Shown in pieces: positions 1 through 8,714 of a stretch of DNA of 56,835 bases. Position numbers and translations under genes: made by a program. Numbering within the stretch: the stretch's first letter is position 1; every line of letters begins with the position of its first letter. Location: the NCBI RefSeq assembly GCF_005405465.1, contig NZ_BJEC01000014.1, positions 1 to 56,835 of the forward strand, given 5' to 3'. Source of the stretch: Weissella thailandensis. GTDB taxonomy: Bacteria; Bacillota; Bacilli; Lactobacillales; Lactobacillaceae. The notes beneath the pieces are model-generated. The model saw only the letters and a program-made list of their open reading frames with translations, ran no database searches and was not told the origin of the DNA.

Positions 1-2
1 TG

Positions 3-113
3 CAATTAGACAGTGGCGAAGTTGCTCGAGCTACTTATCCTAAGATTAAAATGTTACAAAATCAAGATATTCAATTGAAAGGTCAAATCACAGGTAATAT
101 GTATGGCTACTAA
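3..113 (+). CDS. C-terminal end of an upstream phage tail gene (probable tape measure protein)
   Basis: An open frame enters from the left edge and ends with TAA at 111-113, giving 36 visible residues that end in NMYGY. It overlaps the start of the distal tail protein by 11 bases. The gene directly upstream of a Dit gene in siphoviruses is normally the tape measure protein, so that identity is inferred from position only; the visible residues carry no diagnostic motif. Confidence 0.5.
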   Translation, partial: QLDSGEVARATYPKIKMLQNQDIQLKGQITGNMYGY

Positions 114-939
114 ATTTCAAAGTGACATTTTAATTCAAAAGTTAGATGGAACTGTCTATGATTTAGGGGCAGAAGGTATTCGTGTTGTTACGTTTGACCC
201 ACCATCACCAGCCTATGCGCATACTTACGCACAGACGAGTGATTATGGGGCGTCTTTAACAGGCACACAGGTCACACAGACCACGATTCCTATAACGTTT
301 GATGTATTTGCACACGATAATTTTGATTACGAATTACAAAGGCTCAAGGTACTAAAAATATTTAGTAGTGTGGAGCCTTTTTACGTGATTAGTTTACGAA
401 CGCCGTTTATGCGGTGGAAAGTAGTTGCTGATGCGTTCACTTACCCCCGATTAGGTAATTACTGGAAAGCTAAAAACGTGGCAATTAGCCTGGTTTGTTA
501 TGAGGGCTTTGCAGAAAGTATTGCCACAACACTACAAAAAGCCAAAGTGAATGGCGTTGACTATGATGCGAGCCTCGGTGTGCCATTTGATGATTATCAG
601 TACGAATTTACAACGGCAAGTTTTAAAGTCTACAATCCGTCAGTCATTCCATTATTGGCGGATGAACGACCAGTCACCATCACGTTTAAAGGTAGCGCAC
701 CAAACGGACTGACAATTACGAATAAGACCACTAACCAATCCTTTACGTATAAAAAGGTGCTGACGGATAACGATAGTTTTCAATTAGTTGGGCTAGTTCC
801 AATCGTTAATGGTATTCAACGGTTGGGTAATGATTACTCGAGTCGCAGTTTCCTAGACTTTGCACAGGGGTACAACGATATGGAAATTACTGGTGCGAGT
901 GGTTTTACGATTTCATTTGAAACGAGGTTTTACTATTAA
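103..939 (+). CDS. Phage distal tail protein (Dit, siphovirus tail component family)
   Basis: The 278-residue protein has the N-terminal pattern of the siphovirus tail component family: a region around residues 28-50 with PPSP and a Gly-rich turn, then a beta-rich stretch and the DYELQRLKVLKIF segment typical of Dit N-terminal domains. The C-terminal half is beta-rich, as in galectin-like Dit extensions. Dit forms the hexameric hub joining the tail tube to the baseplate. It overlaps the upstream gene by 11 bp, and its TAA shares one base with the next ATG, so translation is coupled. Family call is confident; details of the C-terminal domain are not. Confidence 0.8.
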   Translation: MATKFQSDILIQKLDGTVYDLGAEGIRVVTFDPPSPAYAHTYAQTSDYGASLTGTQVTQTTIPITFDVFAHDNFDYELQRLKVLKIFSSVEPFYVISLRTPFMRWKVVADAFTYPRLGNYWKAKNVAISLVCYEGFAESIATTLQKAKVNGVDYDASLGVPFDDYQYEFTTASFKVYNPSVIPLLADERPVTITFKGSAPNGLTITNKTTNQSFTYKKVLTDNDSFQLVGLVPIVNGIQRLGNDYSSRSFLDFAQGYNDMEITGASGFTISFETRFYY

Positions 940-2066
940 TGGCAAATATAGTTTATGCACATACAGCTCATCTTGATGAAGTCCCAGCAGTTGTCACTGA
1001 TTTGTCGATTACAGAGACACTGAATGAGTTTAGTACCTTGTCGTTTAGTTTTGTAGCTAATGACCGCAATAAGATAGCTGCAGAAGCTATGTTGCCACAA
1101 ACAAGGGTGCTTGTGCCTGAAACTGGCCAATGGTTCCGCCTGAGCAACGTGAGCCCCACATCTACTGGTGACGTACGCACGTATCAAGTATCAGCTGTCC
1201 ATGTTGGGACGGACTTACACGATAGGTACGTGGAAAATAAATTAACAAATACACAGGGTTTAGATCAGTGTATGAAATTAATTACTGAAGGCACTTTATT
1301 CAAGTATGTTATACATGATTCGTTTCCTAATTATTCGTTTAGTGATGGTTTTGGAGCAGATTATGCTGATTCATTGTTGATGAACACGTTGAAAGATGAT
1401 TTTGGATTTGAATTTTATGTTGATAATTGGACCATTCATATTTATAAAATGCTTGGCCAGACAGATGGATTTATTTTCATTGACGGCTATAATGCCAGTA
1501 AAATTCAATGGACTGAAGATTACAGTAATATTCGGACCAAGATTAAAGGTCTGGGTAAGCAAAAGGATGATGGAACGTATGAAGCTACGGCCGAATACAA
1601 CAGTCCAACTCAGACTATTTGGGGCATTAAACAAGCAGCAACCATTCAAGATGATCGCTTCACAGATAATAATTCATTATTAGCTTATATCAAATCAAAA
1701 TTGCAAGATTATCCAATCGTCCAGTACACAATGGAACAAGCTGAGTTTGAGCATCATGCGAAACTATCAGAAATTAACAACGTTGCCATTGGTAATTCTG
1801 GTCTTATTAAGGATCGTCTGGGAGTGGATGTGGATGTACGCATTATTGGTATGACCATACATCCACAGGATGCGAAACAATCTGATACTGTGACGTTTGG
1901 TAATAAACTGTTTGATTATGCTCGTAACTACACTAATTTACAAAAAGCTCGTAAAAGCAATGAAACGTTGGGTAAAACTATTTCAAAGTTACAAATCAAT
2001 ATAGGAAACATTATAAATACTGATGCTAATCGAAAACTATGGAACATAGGAGAGGTGGAAGAATGA
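939..2066 (+). CDS. Phage tail-tip protein (prophage endopeptidase tail / Tal-like)
   Basis: This 375-residue protein follows Dit directly, where siphoviruses encode the tail-associated lysin or tail-tip spike. The N-terminal two thirds look like the gp27/gp18-type hub fold: an ITETLNEFSTLSFSF segment, then repeated short beta strands. There is no C-terminal peptidase domain. The wall-degrading activity appears instead to be in the next gene, a separate GH25 protein that starts inside the stop codon of this one (ATGA at 2063-2066). The role is a baseplate hub contacting the host envelope; the family assignment rests on position and general pattern. Confidence 0.7.
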   Translation: MANIVYAHTAHLDEVPAVVTDLSITETLNEFSTLSFSFVANDRNKIAAEAMLPQTRVLVPETGQWFRLSNVSPTSTGDVRTYQVSAVHVGTDLHDRYVENKLTNTQGLDQCMKLITEGTLFKYVIHDSFPNYSFSDGFGADYADSLLMNTLKDDFGFEFYVDNWTIHIYKMLGQTDGFIFIDGYNASKIQWTEDYSNIRTKIKGLGKQKDDGTYEATAEYNSPTQTIWGIKQAATIQDDRFTDNNSLLAYIKSKLQDYPIVQYTMEQAEFEHHAKLSEINNVAIGNSGLIKDRLGVDVDVRIIGMTIHPQDAKQSDTVTFGNKLFDYARNYTNLQKARKSNETLGKTISKLQINIGNIINTDANRKLWNIGEVEE

Positions 2067-2872
2067 CACTGAACGGAATAGATGTTTCAGGCTGGCAACC
2101 AGATATTGATTTGTCTAAAGTATCTGCTGATTTTGTCATTGTTAAAATGACACAGGGTGTAGATTATTTATCGCCTGTCAGAACAAGTCAGTATATTAGT
2201 GCTAAAAAAACTAAAAAGCTGTTAGGCGTTTATCACTATGCCGATGGTTCCGGAGCAGAGGCGGAGGCTAAATATTTTTTAAATAATGTTAAAGATTATG
2301 TTGGTGAAGCGGTATTAACTTTAGATTGGGAAGGTGAAGTTGTTACCAAAGGAGTTAGTTATGCTAAAACATGGCTAGATTATGTGTATAAGCAGACAAA
2401 AGTTAAGCCTCTAATCTACATGAGTAAATCAGTCACTAACGCTTACAATTGGTCTATTGTTTCTAAAGATTATGGATTGTGGTGTGCTCAGTATGCTTCT
2501 GAAGAATCAACTGGCTATCAAGAAGAGCCTTGGACAGATAACACGGTATTTGGTAGTTGGACGACACCAACAATTTATCAATATAGTTCACACGGTAATT
2601 TACCTGGCTACAACGGCAGCCTTGATTTAAATAAATTTTATGGGGGCAAAGATGATTGGGCAAAGTTAGCCAAAACTGGTGATATTGTGACAACCACCAT
2701 TACACCTATTATTCAATACAGTGATGACAACGGTAACCGTGCGTATGCTTATACACATTGGCAGGCTGTTGCAGGGAAACCGGAATTAAATATTTTGGAA
2801 AGCCCTAACGGTACGAAATTTGAGTTGAGAGTAGATAACACGGGTAAATTAACCGCTGTTAAAAAGGAGTAG
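2063..2872 (+). CDS. Tail-module GH25 muramidase (lysozyme)
   Basis: The 269-residue protein has a complete glycoside hydrolase 25 fold. An N-terminal D-V-S-x-W motif is at residues 6-10, a VYHYADG strand near residue 60, and the catalytic Asp-x-Glu in LDWEGE near residue 92. It hydrolyses the MurNAc-GlcNAc bond of peptidoglycan. About 55 residues after the GH25 domain form a small beta-rich domain of unknown use. There is no signal peptide, fitting a virion-associated enzyme for DNA entry rather than the lysis endolysin, which is a second GH25 at 7571. The start at 2063 is chosen because AGGAG lies about 9 bases upstream and GH25 proteins begin just before D-V-S; an in-frame ATG at 2039 would add eight unlikely residues. 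Confidence 0.85.
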   Translation: MTLNGIDVSGWQPDIDLSKVSADFVIVKMTQGVDYLSPVRTSQYISAKKTKKLLGVYHYADGSGAEAEAKYFLNNVKDYVGEAVLTLDWEGEVVTKGVSYAKTWLDYVYKQTKVKPLIYMSKSVTNAYNWSIVSKDYGLWCAQYASEESTGYQEEPWTDNTVFGSWTTPTIYQYSSHGNLPGYNGSLDLNKFYGGKDDWAKLAKTGDIVTTTITPIIQYSDDNGNRAYAYTHWQAVAGKPELNILESPNGTKFELRVDNTGKLTAVKKE

Positions 2873-2875
2873 CTT

Positions 2876-3256
2876 ATGTTCGACACAGAAAAATTGAATG
2901 ATGTGGATGGTGCATTATACAAACTTCATAAAAGGTTGTATGAGCTATATATGATAAATTATCCACCAACTTCCGGTGGCCCTTTTGGAATTACTGTGGT
3001 TAATGAAAAAACCTATATTTATTTAATTGATACATTAGATCAATTAATAAAATGGCATAACTTGTTAGTGGATACTTTAACGTCATATCACATGAATCCA
3101 TTTGGAAATATTAATGTTAAAAAAATTTACTATACAAATAAAGGTAGTGATTTGAACCTTTTGGTTGACGACTACAAAAAAACATTAATCGAATTGAATA
3201 GATCACTAGATACTTTTAATCAAATTATGGAATTAAACAAACTAATGAAGGAGTAA
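2876..3256 (+). CDS. Hypothetical phage protein, 126 aa
   Basis: A short protein between the tail muramidase and the first baseplate protein, with GGAGT just upstream of its ATG. It appears largely alpha-helical, with Leu/Ile heptad-like spacing and a Pro/Gly-rich turn near residue 33 (PPTSGGPFG). It has no signal peptide, membrane segment or catalytic motif. Position suggests a small tail or baseplate accessory, or an adaptor between tail tip and receptor-binding proteins. I do not recognise the family. Confidence 0.65.
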   Translation: MFDTEKLNDVDGALYKLHKRLYELYMINYPPTSGGPFGITVVNEKTYIYLIDTLDQLIKWHNLLVDTLTSYHMNPFGNINVKKIYYTNKGSDLNLLVDDYKKTLIELNRSLDTFNQIMELNKLMKE

Positions 3257-3260
3257 AATT

Positions 3261-5063
3261 ATGGCAGAAAAACAAGGCCGATATACAGTAGTTGATACAA
3301 CGTTAAATAAAACGGATTCTACAGTGGTGGAAGATTTGAGTGGTCGACAAGGTGATAACGGCCGCATTGTATACTTTGCAATGAAAGACAATGGATTGCC
3401 ACATGACTTAACTAACCAAGATGTGACATTAAAAGCTCGCGATTCAGCTGATAAAATTAAGGTAATCAATGGTATTAATGAGATGATTTCAGCGACTGCT
3501 GGCTTATTTTCAATGTATATTCCAAATGAAATGTATGAAGCAGTGGGTGATATTAAAGAAGCCTTTTTAACAGTTACTGATAATAAAAATACAGTTGTTT
3601 CTACCATTCCGATTATGTTCACTGTGTTTGAAAATGGTATCGTCATTTCTACGCGTGCATCACAAGATTATATCGATTCAATTCAAAAAATTATTAATGA
3701 AGTCAAAGGTAAGTTAGATGGCTTTCAGTCAGCTTATGACAAGCTGAAGGCAACGATTAATGATTATGTGAATACAATCAATAGTAATGAAGTGGCGGTT
3801 AAGAATAAGACTAATGAATTCAAAGAAAATAATACGTTTGATAAAGACGTTATTGTAAAAGGAACTGTTGAAGGAAAGGTGACTGGGGATGTAACCGGTG
3901 ATCTCCATGGTAAAGCAGATGATGCCAATAAATTTGGCGGCCACACGTACGCGGAAGCACTATCACATCCAGCCTTTAAAGTTGGAACGAAATTCTTTGC
4001 ACATCGTGGGGCGCAAAAGATTGCGCCAGAAAATTCTTTGGTAGCCATGCGTAAAATTGCTAATCATTCTGGTATGGAAATTGACATTCATGTAACCAAA
4101 GACGGCCATTGGGTGGTTATGCATGATGGCAACATTGACCGTATGACCACTAAGTCTGGTGCCATTAGTTCATATAATTTTGCCGATTTGCGTAAGATAC
4201 CAATTAGCAATGGAAGTAAGGCAGGACAATATGAAACTTCTGAGTTGGTTATTCCAACATTAGAAGAAGCTTTGACCATTGCAAAAGACAAGCGAATTAT
4301 TCCAGTTATTGAAATTAAGAAAGATTCTACTGACAATTACACCGCTGCCAATTGGGATTCCCTGATTAAAATCATTAAGAAGTTCAATGTACAAAATGAA
4401 ATGATGTTTATCTCATTTGATTATGGCTCACTACAAGAGGTAAAGAAACGTCTACCAGTAGTGGAAGTATCTTATCTGGTTAATAAGGTAACAAAACAGA
4501 TTCTTGATGATGCCGTTGCTTTGGGTGTTAATTCAGGTGTCGATGTAAACATCGCAGGTCTAACTGCACAAAATGTTATTGACGCTCATAATCGCAATTT
4601 GAATGTTGGAGCATGGACGCCAAATGATGATTCGAAGCGAGAAAAATTGTTGTCATGGGGTGTCGATTCTATTACCACTAATAGTTTATCTGGGGAATTA
4701 CGATACGAAGAATTACAGTTGGTTAATGGTTGGAAGAACCATCCTGCAGGAAATTTTAATGCTTATGTTACTGAAATTGCTCCTCAAAAAATTCAACTAC
4801 ATTTTCTAGTCTATGGTGGAACACGTACTAAGAATAAGGTCATTGCAAAATTGCCAAAGTGGGCAATGCCTCATTCAGCGGTTTGGGGTATTTCAGCTAC
4901 TCGTATGACTAAAGGAACTGAATCAATCACTATCTCAACTTTTGATATTGATGGTAAAGGTGATTATCCAAATACAACAGTTAAGACTGGTCTTAATTGG
5001 GATAAAGGTGACAGCAATAATGATGGTGATTGGGTAAACGGTAGCCTGACCTATTACATTTAA
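3261..5063 (+). CDS. Baseplate upper protein fused to a glycerophosphodiester phosphodiesterase (GDPD) domain
   Basis: The 600-residue protein has three parts. Residues 1-125 resemble the BppU N-terminal domain of lactococcal-type phages. Residues 130-240 contain a helical stretch and short repeats. Residues about 243-480 are a GDPD TIM barrel with HRG at 248-250, PEN at 256-258, the metal ligands E273 and D275, and the catalytic HD at 288-289. A beta-rich tail of about 110 residues follows. GDPD enzymes cleave glycerophosphodiesters, and polyglycerolphosphate teichoic acid is the obvious substrate at a Gram-positive surface. The inferred role is adsorption combined with local teichoic acid hydrolysis. 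All catalytic residues are intact. Confidence 0.85.
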   Translation: MAEKQGRYTVVDTTLNKTDSTVVEDLSGRQGDNGRIVYFAMKDNGLPHDLTNQDVTLKARDSADKIKVINGINEMISATAGLFSMYIPNEMYEAVGDIKEAFLTVTDNKNTVVSTIPIMFTVFENGIVISTRASQDYIDSIQKIINEVKGKLDGFQSAYDKLKATINDYVNTINSNEVAVKNKTNEFKENNTFDKDVIVKGTVEGKVTGDVTGDLHGKADDANKFGGHTYAEALSHPAFKVGTKFFAHRGAQKIAPENSLVAMRKIANHSGMEIDIHVTKDGHWVVMHDGNIDRMTTKSGAISSYNFADLRKIPISNGSKAGQYETSELVIPTLEEALTIAKDKRIIPVIEIKKDSTDNYTAANWDSLIKIIKKFNVQNEMMFISFDYGSLQEVKKRLPVVEVSYLVNKVTKQILDDAVALGVNSGVDVNIAGLTAQNVIDAHNRNLNVGAWTPNDDSKREKLLSWGVDSITTNSLSGELRYEELQLVNGWKNHPAGNFNAYVTEIAPQKIQLHFLVYGGTRTKNKVIAKLPKWAMPHSAVWGISATRMTKGTESITISTFDIDGKGDYPNTTVKTGLNWDKGDSNNDGDWVNGSLTYYI

Positions 5064-5075
5064 GAAGGAGGACAC

Positions 5076-6638
5076 ATGTCAAAATTATTAAAACGGTTAA
5101 ATGATAACCAAAATAAAGTTGCCGACACCAATGGCATCATGAAGTTACAGGCATGGGATTACGGTGTTGCCCAAGACTTAACCAATAAGCAAATTACAGC
5201 TACTGTTGCGAATGCCAGTGGCTTTTTATTTGACATCGATTTGGTAAGCAATGGCACTGAAATTGACTTGGACTTTAAGGACAGCCAATTGCAAAAGTTA
5301 ACTCCTGATACGTATTTCCTTGAAATTAAAGTTACAGATAAAGATGGTGATGTCTCAGTATTTCCAACGGAAGGGTATGCCACATTCACTATCAATAAGA
5401 ACTTACATGCCACAGAAGGTGCGTTAGTCCCGCAAATAACCTTTGACACTGTATTGGCAGATGTCAAAAAGGCAATGGACGACAAGGTGGCTGATTATAC
5501 CAGCACGATTGCCAAAGGTGATAAAGGAGATACTGGTCCGCAAGGTCCACAAGGAATACAGGGTATCCAAGGTCCTAAGGGAGACAAGGGAGACGCTGGT
5601 GCTACAGGTCCACAAGGCTTTACTGGTAAAACAGGACCCCAAGGTCCAAAGGGTGATAAAGGAGACACTGGACCAAAGGGTGATAAGGGAGACACTGGTC
5701 CTGCTGGTAAAGATGGAGTTGTGGACTACAGCATGACCGTTAATACCACAGGGGACCAATCAGCAACAGGAACAAAAAGTTTTACTGATGTAAATGTCAG
5801 TCATATTTTGGAGGCAAACACACTTTACAAGCGCGTCCCTTCAGCAGGTGCTACCCCATTCCTTGAGATGAATGACACAAATAAAGGTACTAAACAAGCC
5901 ATCGGGCATTACTACTCAGCATTTACTCATGGAAGTGGTGTCACTTTAGGTGCGGGTGGACTTACGATTGTTGGTGGTGGAGAGTCTGCAAAAGGACTTG
6001 GTGATGCCATCAATAATGGGTTAGCTGATACATCAGCCTCTGGTTTACCTATTTCCGACCACGGTAATGAGCATACAATTATCGCTTCAGATGGTTATAT
6101 CTACTTCATGCCAGGTCAGCAAGCAGGTTACCCAACACTTGCCCCAGCGTTCCGCTTATCAAGTAGTGGATACCTTGATAAGTATACAGGTTCTGGTTGG
6201 ACACCTTTAATTACTCCAACTTCTACCCTACTGGCACAAGATAGTCAAGTGGTTCACAATACAGGTAATGAAACCGTTGCGGGTAACAAGACGTTTTCTG
6301 GTAATACCACGATTGGTGGTACCTTGATGAACGATTCTGGTTGGAAAAATATGTCTCTTGCCAGTGGTGTGAAAGCAACTGTTGCTCGTTACCGCTTACT
6401 GAATGGTGTTGTTTACATTCAAGTGCTGGATGTTACTGCCGATGTTGGTAAAGTATTCGCAACGTTGCCTGCTGGTTATAGACCTCAACACTGGATTTGG
6501 GAGTCTTGGTTTGCAGCCAATAAATCAGGAAACTTTTTAATTGGCAACAATGGTGAAGTATCACGTGCCTCATCAACCACATCAGGCACTGACTCAGGTA
6601 CAAAGGCTTCATTTGAAGTTTCTTATCCAATTGATTAA
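5076..6638 (+). CDS. Receptor-binding / tail fibre protein with collagen-like stalk
   Basis: The 520-residue protein begins with a BppU-like domain (residues 1-120) similar in layout to the N terminus of the preceding gene, so both probably attach to the same baseplate site. Residues about 148-214 are uninterrupted Gly-X-Y triplets rich in GDKGDTGP and GPQG, predicted to form a collagen-type trimeric stalk. The remaining 300 residues are Gly/Ser/Thr-rich beta structure ending in a probable head domain for host recognition. The DNA of the stalk holds near-exact 27-bp tandem copies (5646-5699), so triplet number can change by slippage. AAGAAGGAGG precedes the start. Confidence 0.85.
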   Translation: MSKLLKRLNDNQNKVADTNGIMKLQAWDYGVAQDLTNKQITATVANASGFLFDIDLVSNGTEIDLDFKDSQLQKLTPDTYFLEIKVTDKDGDVSVFPTEGYATFTINKNLHATEGALVPQITFDTVLADVKKAMDDKVADYTSTIAKGDKGDTGPQGPQGIQGIQGPKGDKGDAGATGPQGFTGKTGPQGPKGDKGDTGPKGDKGDTGPAGKDGVVDYSMTVNTTGDQSATGTKSFTDVNVSHILEANTLYKRVPSAGATPFLEMNDTNKGTKQAIGHYYSAFTHGSGVTLGAGGLTIVGGGESAKGLGDAINNGLADTSASGLPISDHGNEHTIIASDGYIYFMPGQQAGYPTLAPAFRLSSSGYLDKYTGSGWTPLITPTSTLLAQDSQVVHNTGNETVAGNKTFSGNTTIGGTLMNDSGWKNMSLASGVKATVARYRLLNGVVYIQVLDVTADVGKVFATLPAGYRPQHWIWESWFAANKSGNFLIGNNGEVSRASSTTSGTDSGTKASFEVSYPID

Positions 6639-6649
6639 AGGAGGACGCA

Positions 6650-7003
6650 ATGAACATTACAACATCAATCACAAATACCAGTCTTAAAAACTCAGATAAA
6701 GGGCTAGTCATCGAGTTTATCGACTTGGTGGTTAATTTTGTCGAACCAGATAATTATTTTGGTGGACAAATTCGATTAACTGCAGAAGAGGACGGTATCT
6801 CATTTCAAACAACCACTGAAGACTTACAAGATTTGGCAATCGTTAAAGCAAAGAAGTTAATTGCTAGGGCACAGGTGGTTGTGCCAGAACCAGAGCCAGA
6901 ATATGTGCCAGATGACCCTGAACCTGTACAATCAGAAGCAACATCTGAAGCACCTGTTGCAGATACACCAACGTCAGAAGATCCTCAATCAGAAGCTGAT
7001 TAA
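6650..7003 (+). CDS. Hypothetical phage protein with acidic Pro/Glu-rich tail, 117 aa
   Basis: Residues 1-75 form a compact alpha/beta region. From about residue 77 the protein becomes a disordered acidic tail rich in Pro and Glu, with PEPEPE-like repeats. It sits between the receptor-binding protein and the lysis cassette with GGAGG upstream. Small proteins with such tails are common at this place in lactic acid bacterial phages, but their function is unknown. No signal peptide or membrane segment is visible. Confidence 0.65.
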   Translation: MNITTSITNTSLKNSDKGLVIEFIDLVVNFVEPDNYFGGQIRLTAEEDGISFQTTTEDLQDLAIVKAKKLIARAQVVVPEPEPEYVPDDPEPVQSEATSEAPVADTPTSEDPQSEAD

Positions 7004-7014
7004 GGTGTGTGCCA

Positions 7015-7254
7015 ATGAAAGGATTTATGCCCCATGATTTAGTAGGCTGGTTGACGACACTTGGTAGCATATCTGGTGCCGTGTGGGTGGTTATCAAGTT
7101 CACATTTGTTAAGTCGTTCAACCAATTAAATGACACCATCAAAGAGCTTCAAAACACGATTGGCTCCGTTGACCAGCGCCTCGATGATTTAGATAAGCGG
7201 ACGTTACGTTTGGAGGATTGGCGAGAATACCACTCCAAAAAAGACGATAAGTAA
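7015..7254 (+). CDS. Small membrane-anchored phage lysis-module protein (holin-like / XhlA-like)
   Basis: The 79-residue protein has one hydrophobic segment at about residues 8-28 followed by a coiled coil (residues 32-62) and a charged C terminus. This is a layout shared by XhlA-type lysis proteins and by small phage membrane proteins next to holins. The ATG at 7015 is preferred over an in-frame GTG at 7009 because AAGG at 7003-7006 is then correctly spaced. It could assist holin action or membrane targeting; the family is not certain. Confidence 0.6.
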   Translation: MKGFMPHDLVGWLTTLGSISGAVWVVIKFTFVKSFNQLNDTIKELQNTIGSVDQRLDDLDKRTLRLEDWREYHSKKDDK

Positions 7255-7263
7255 GGAGACGTC

Positions 7264-7560
7264 ATGTTACAAAAAATAAATAACGCACTTAAGAACCCAG
7301 ACGGTAGTTACTCACGAAAAGTAATTGCAGGTCTGGTTTCTTTATTAATCGTACTTGTTCAACAAGTATTTTCAGTGTTTGGTATCAAGTTTACTGGCGA
7401 TTGGAACGCCATTGTTGCTGTGGTTAATACCGTGTTGACCATCTTGGGTGCATTAGGTGTACTGTCTGGTGGTGGTGTGGTTGAAGCACCAACAACTGTT
7501 AAGTTAGAAGATCCAGTCAAAGTCACTCAAGTACCCGATACGACTGAACAATTAAAATAA
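7264..7560 (+). CDS. Phage holin
   Basis: The 98-residue protein has two hydrophobic segments (about residues 20-40 and 48-68) joined by a short turn, and a charged C-terminal tail. The N terminus with NALKNPDGSYSRKV matches the style of phage holins in lactic acid bacteria. It lies directly upstream of the endolysin, the classic holin-lysin order. It would form membrane lesions that set the time of lysis. GGAG is 4-9 bases upstream of the start. Confidence 0.8.
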   Translation: MLQKINNALKNPDGSYSRKVIAGLVSLLIVLVQQVFSVFGIKFTGDWNAIVAVVNTVLTILGALGVLSGGGVVEAPTTVKLEDPVKVTQVPDTTEQLK

Positions 7561-7570
7561 GGGAGATGTT

Positions 7571-8662
7571 ATGAATAAATTAAAGCAAGCACTTGTTCTG
7601 GCAGGTGCTTTTTTAGCGTTCGCAGGTGTTGGTCAATTAACTGTCCATGCTGATACACCTCGTGTGGACATGGTGGACGTGTCTAACCACAACGGACAAA
7701 TGACAGCGCCAGAGTTTGTGTATATGCGAAATAACTATGGTATGAAAGCTGTGGCGACCAAGATTTCAGAAGGAACAACCTTTCATGATTACACCGCACC
7801 AGGTAACATTGCTTCTGCAAAACGAGCTGGCTTGTACATCAATGGGTATCATTTCCTGTCATCAACGACAGTTGCTGGGGCGATTGCTGAAGCTGATTAT
7901 GCGGTTCGAATGGCAAAGGCTGATGGATTACCTGTTGGTGCTGTCTTGGCTGTGGATATTGAGAACTCATACCAATTGTTAATGGGTTCACGTATGCAAC
8001 CAGTTGCGACAGCGTTTGAGAATCGTGTCCGTGCTTATGGTTACCGCTCAACGACTTACACTGGTGGTTACTCATCAAGTGTCAGCCCTGCTGGTGAGAA
8101 AGCATGGTTAGCACAATATCCATACGTGCCAACATCAGCCATGAAGCATTACTCAACTGAACACGCATGGCAATGGACGTCTAATCAACGTTTCGCCAGT
8201 TCATTAGGGCGTTTTGATGCTTCAATTCTGTACGACAATTTCTTCACGGCAGGTACTGATAAGGATGTTGTTGTGCCAAACGTGACACCATCTAAGCCAG
8301 TAGTGAATAAGGACACATCAGCTATCAAAAAATTTAAGAACGCTGGTAATCGCTTCACGGCTTACAAGTCATTCCGTGTTGACAAGATCGCTTATGCAAA
8401 TGGCATGTGGCAAGCTATCAACTATGACCTGGCAGGTGGCAAGGATGCTAACTGGACGGCTAATGGTATTCCGCTAGCAATGTTGGATAATGTGACTCGT
8501 GGTAACTATGCAGCAACTCGCGTAGGTGATCAGGTTAAGTTCATGCGTGGTTACAACTACGGAACGATTGATCAATACGATAACAACTCAAATGGTGCTG
8601 GTATTGTTGAAGGACGATATGGCAACGTTTGGTACAATGCCAATTCATTATTAGCTAAATAA
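7571..8662 (+). CDS. Secreted GH25 endolysin (lysozyme)
   Basis: The 363-residue protein starts with an apparent Sec signal peptide of about 27 residues ending at VHA before DTPRVD. A GH25 domain follows (about 30-225) with DVSNHNG near the start and the catalytic Asp-x-Glu in VDIENS. A linker leads to a C-terminal domain of about 110 residues with repeated short strands (YANGMWQ, NGIPLAML), probably an SH3-like or wall-binding module. A signal peptide means export does not strictly need the holin, as in Oenococcus phage Lys44. The holin next door could then act by depolarising the membrane. It ends the prophage late operon before a terminator. Confidence 0.88.
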   Translation: MNKLKQALVLAGAFLAFAGVGQLTVHADTPRVDMVDVSNHNGQMTAPEFVYMRNNYGMKAVATKISEGTTFHDYTAPGNIASAKRAGLYINGYHFLSSTTVAGAIAEADYAVRMAKADGLPVGAVLAVDIENSYQLLMGSRMQPVATAFENRVRAYGYRSTTYTGGYSSSVSPAGEKAWLAQYPYVPTSAMKHYSTEHAWQWTSNQRFASSLGRFDASILYDNFFTAGTDKDVVVPNVTPSKPVVNKDTSAIKKFKNAGNRFTAYKSFRVDKIAYANGMWQAINYDLAGGKDANWTANGIPLAMLDNVTRGNYAATRVGDQVKFMRGYNYGTIDQYDNNSNGAGIVEGRYGNVWYNANSLLAK

Positions 8663-8666
8663 AATT

Positions 8667-8712
8667 AAAGCCCACTAGGTTATTCGATTGAATAGCTTAG
8701 TGGGCTTTTTGT
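8667..8712. terminator. Bidirectional terminator between endolysin and membrane protein gene
   Basis: Inverted repeat AAAGCCCACTA / TAGTGGGCTTT with an A-run on the left and a T-run on the right, placed between two converging genes. It can terminate both. Confidence 0.85.
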
Positions 8713-8714
8713 GT

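Larger units (their letters stand above)
1..8712 (+). mobile_element. Right end of a siphovirus-like prophage (tail tip, baseplate, lysis)
   Basis: Tightly packed + strand genes follow the usual siphovirus order: tape-measure end, distal tail protein, tail-tip protein, receptor-binding proteins, holin, endolysin. Gaps are tiny and several genes overlap by a few bases. The module closes with a bidirectional terminator at 8667-8712. Head genes, lysogeny genes and the phage integrase would lie left of the window, so intactness cannot be judged. No attachment site could be identified on this side; the right boundary is set at the terminator by inference. Confidence 0.85.

Noticed and set aside
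5518-5718. Possible CRISPR-like array
   Set aside because: The repeats are coding collagen-like triplets, adjacent without unique spacers.
5495-5759. Antisense frames rich in Ser-Pro or Thr-Leu repeats
   Set aside because: They are mirror images of the Gly-X-Y repeats of the tail fibre gene and have no ribosome binding site.
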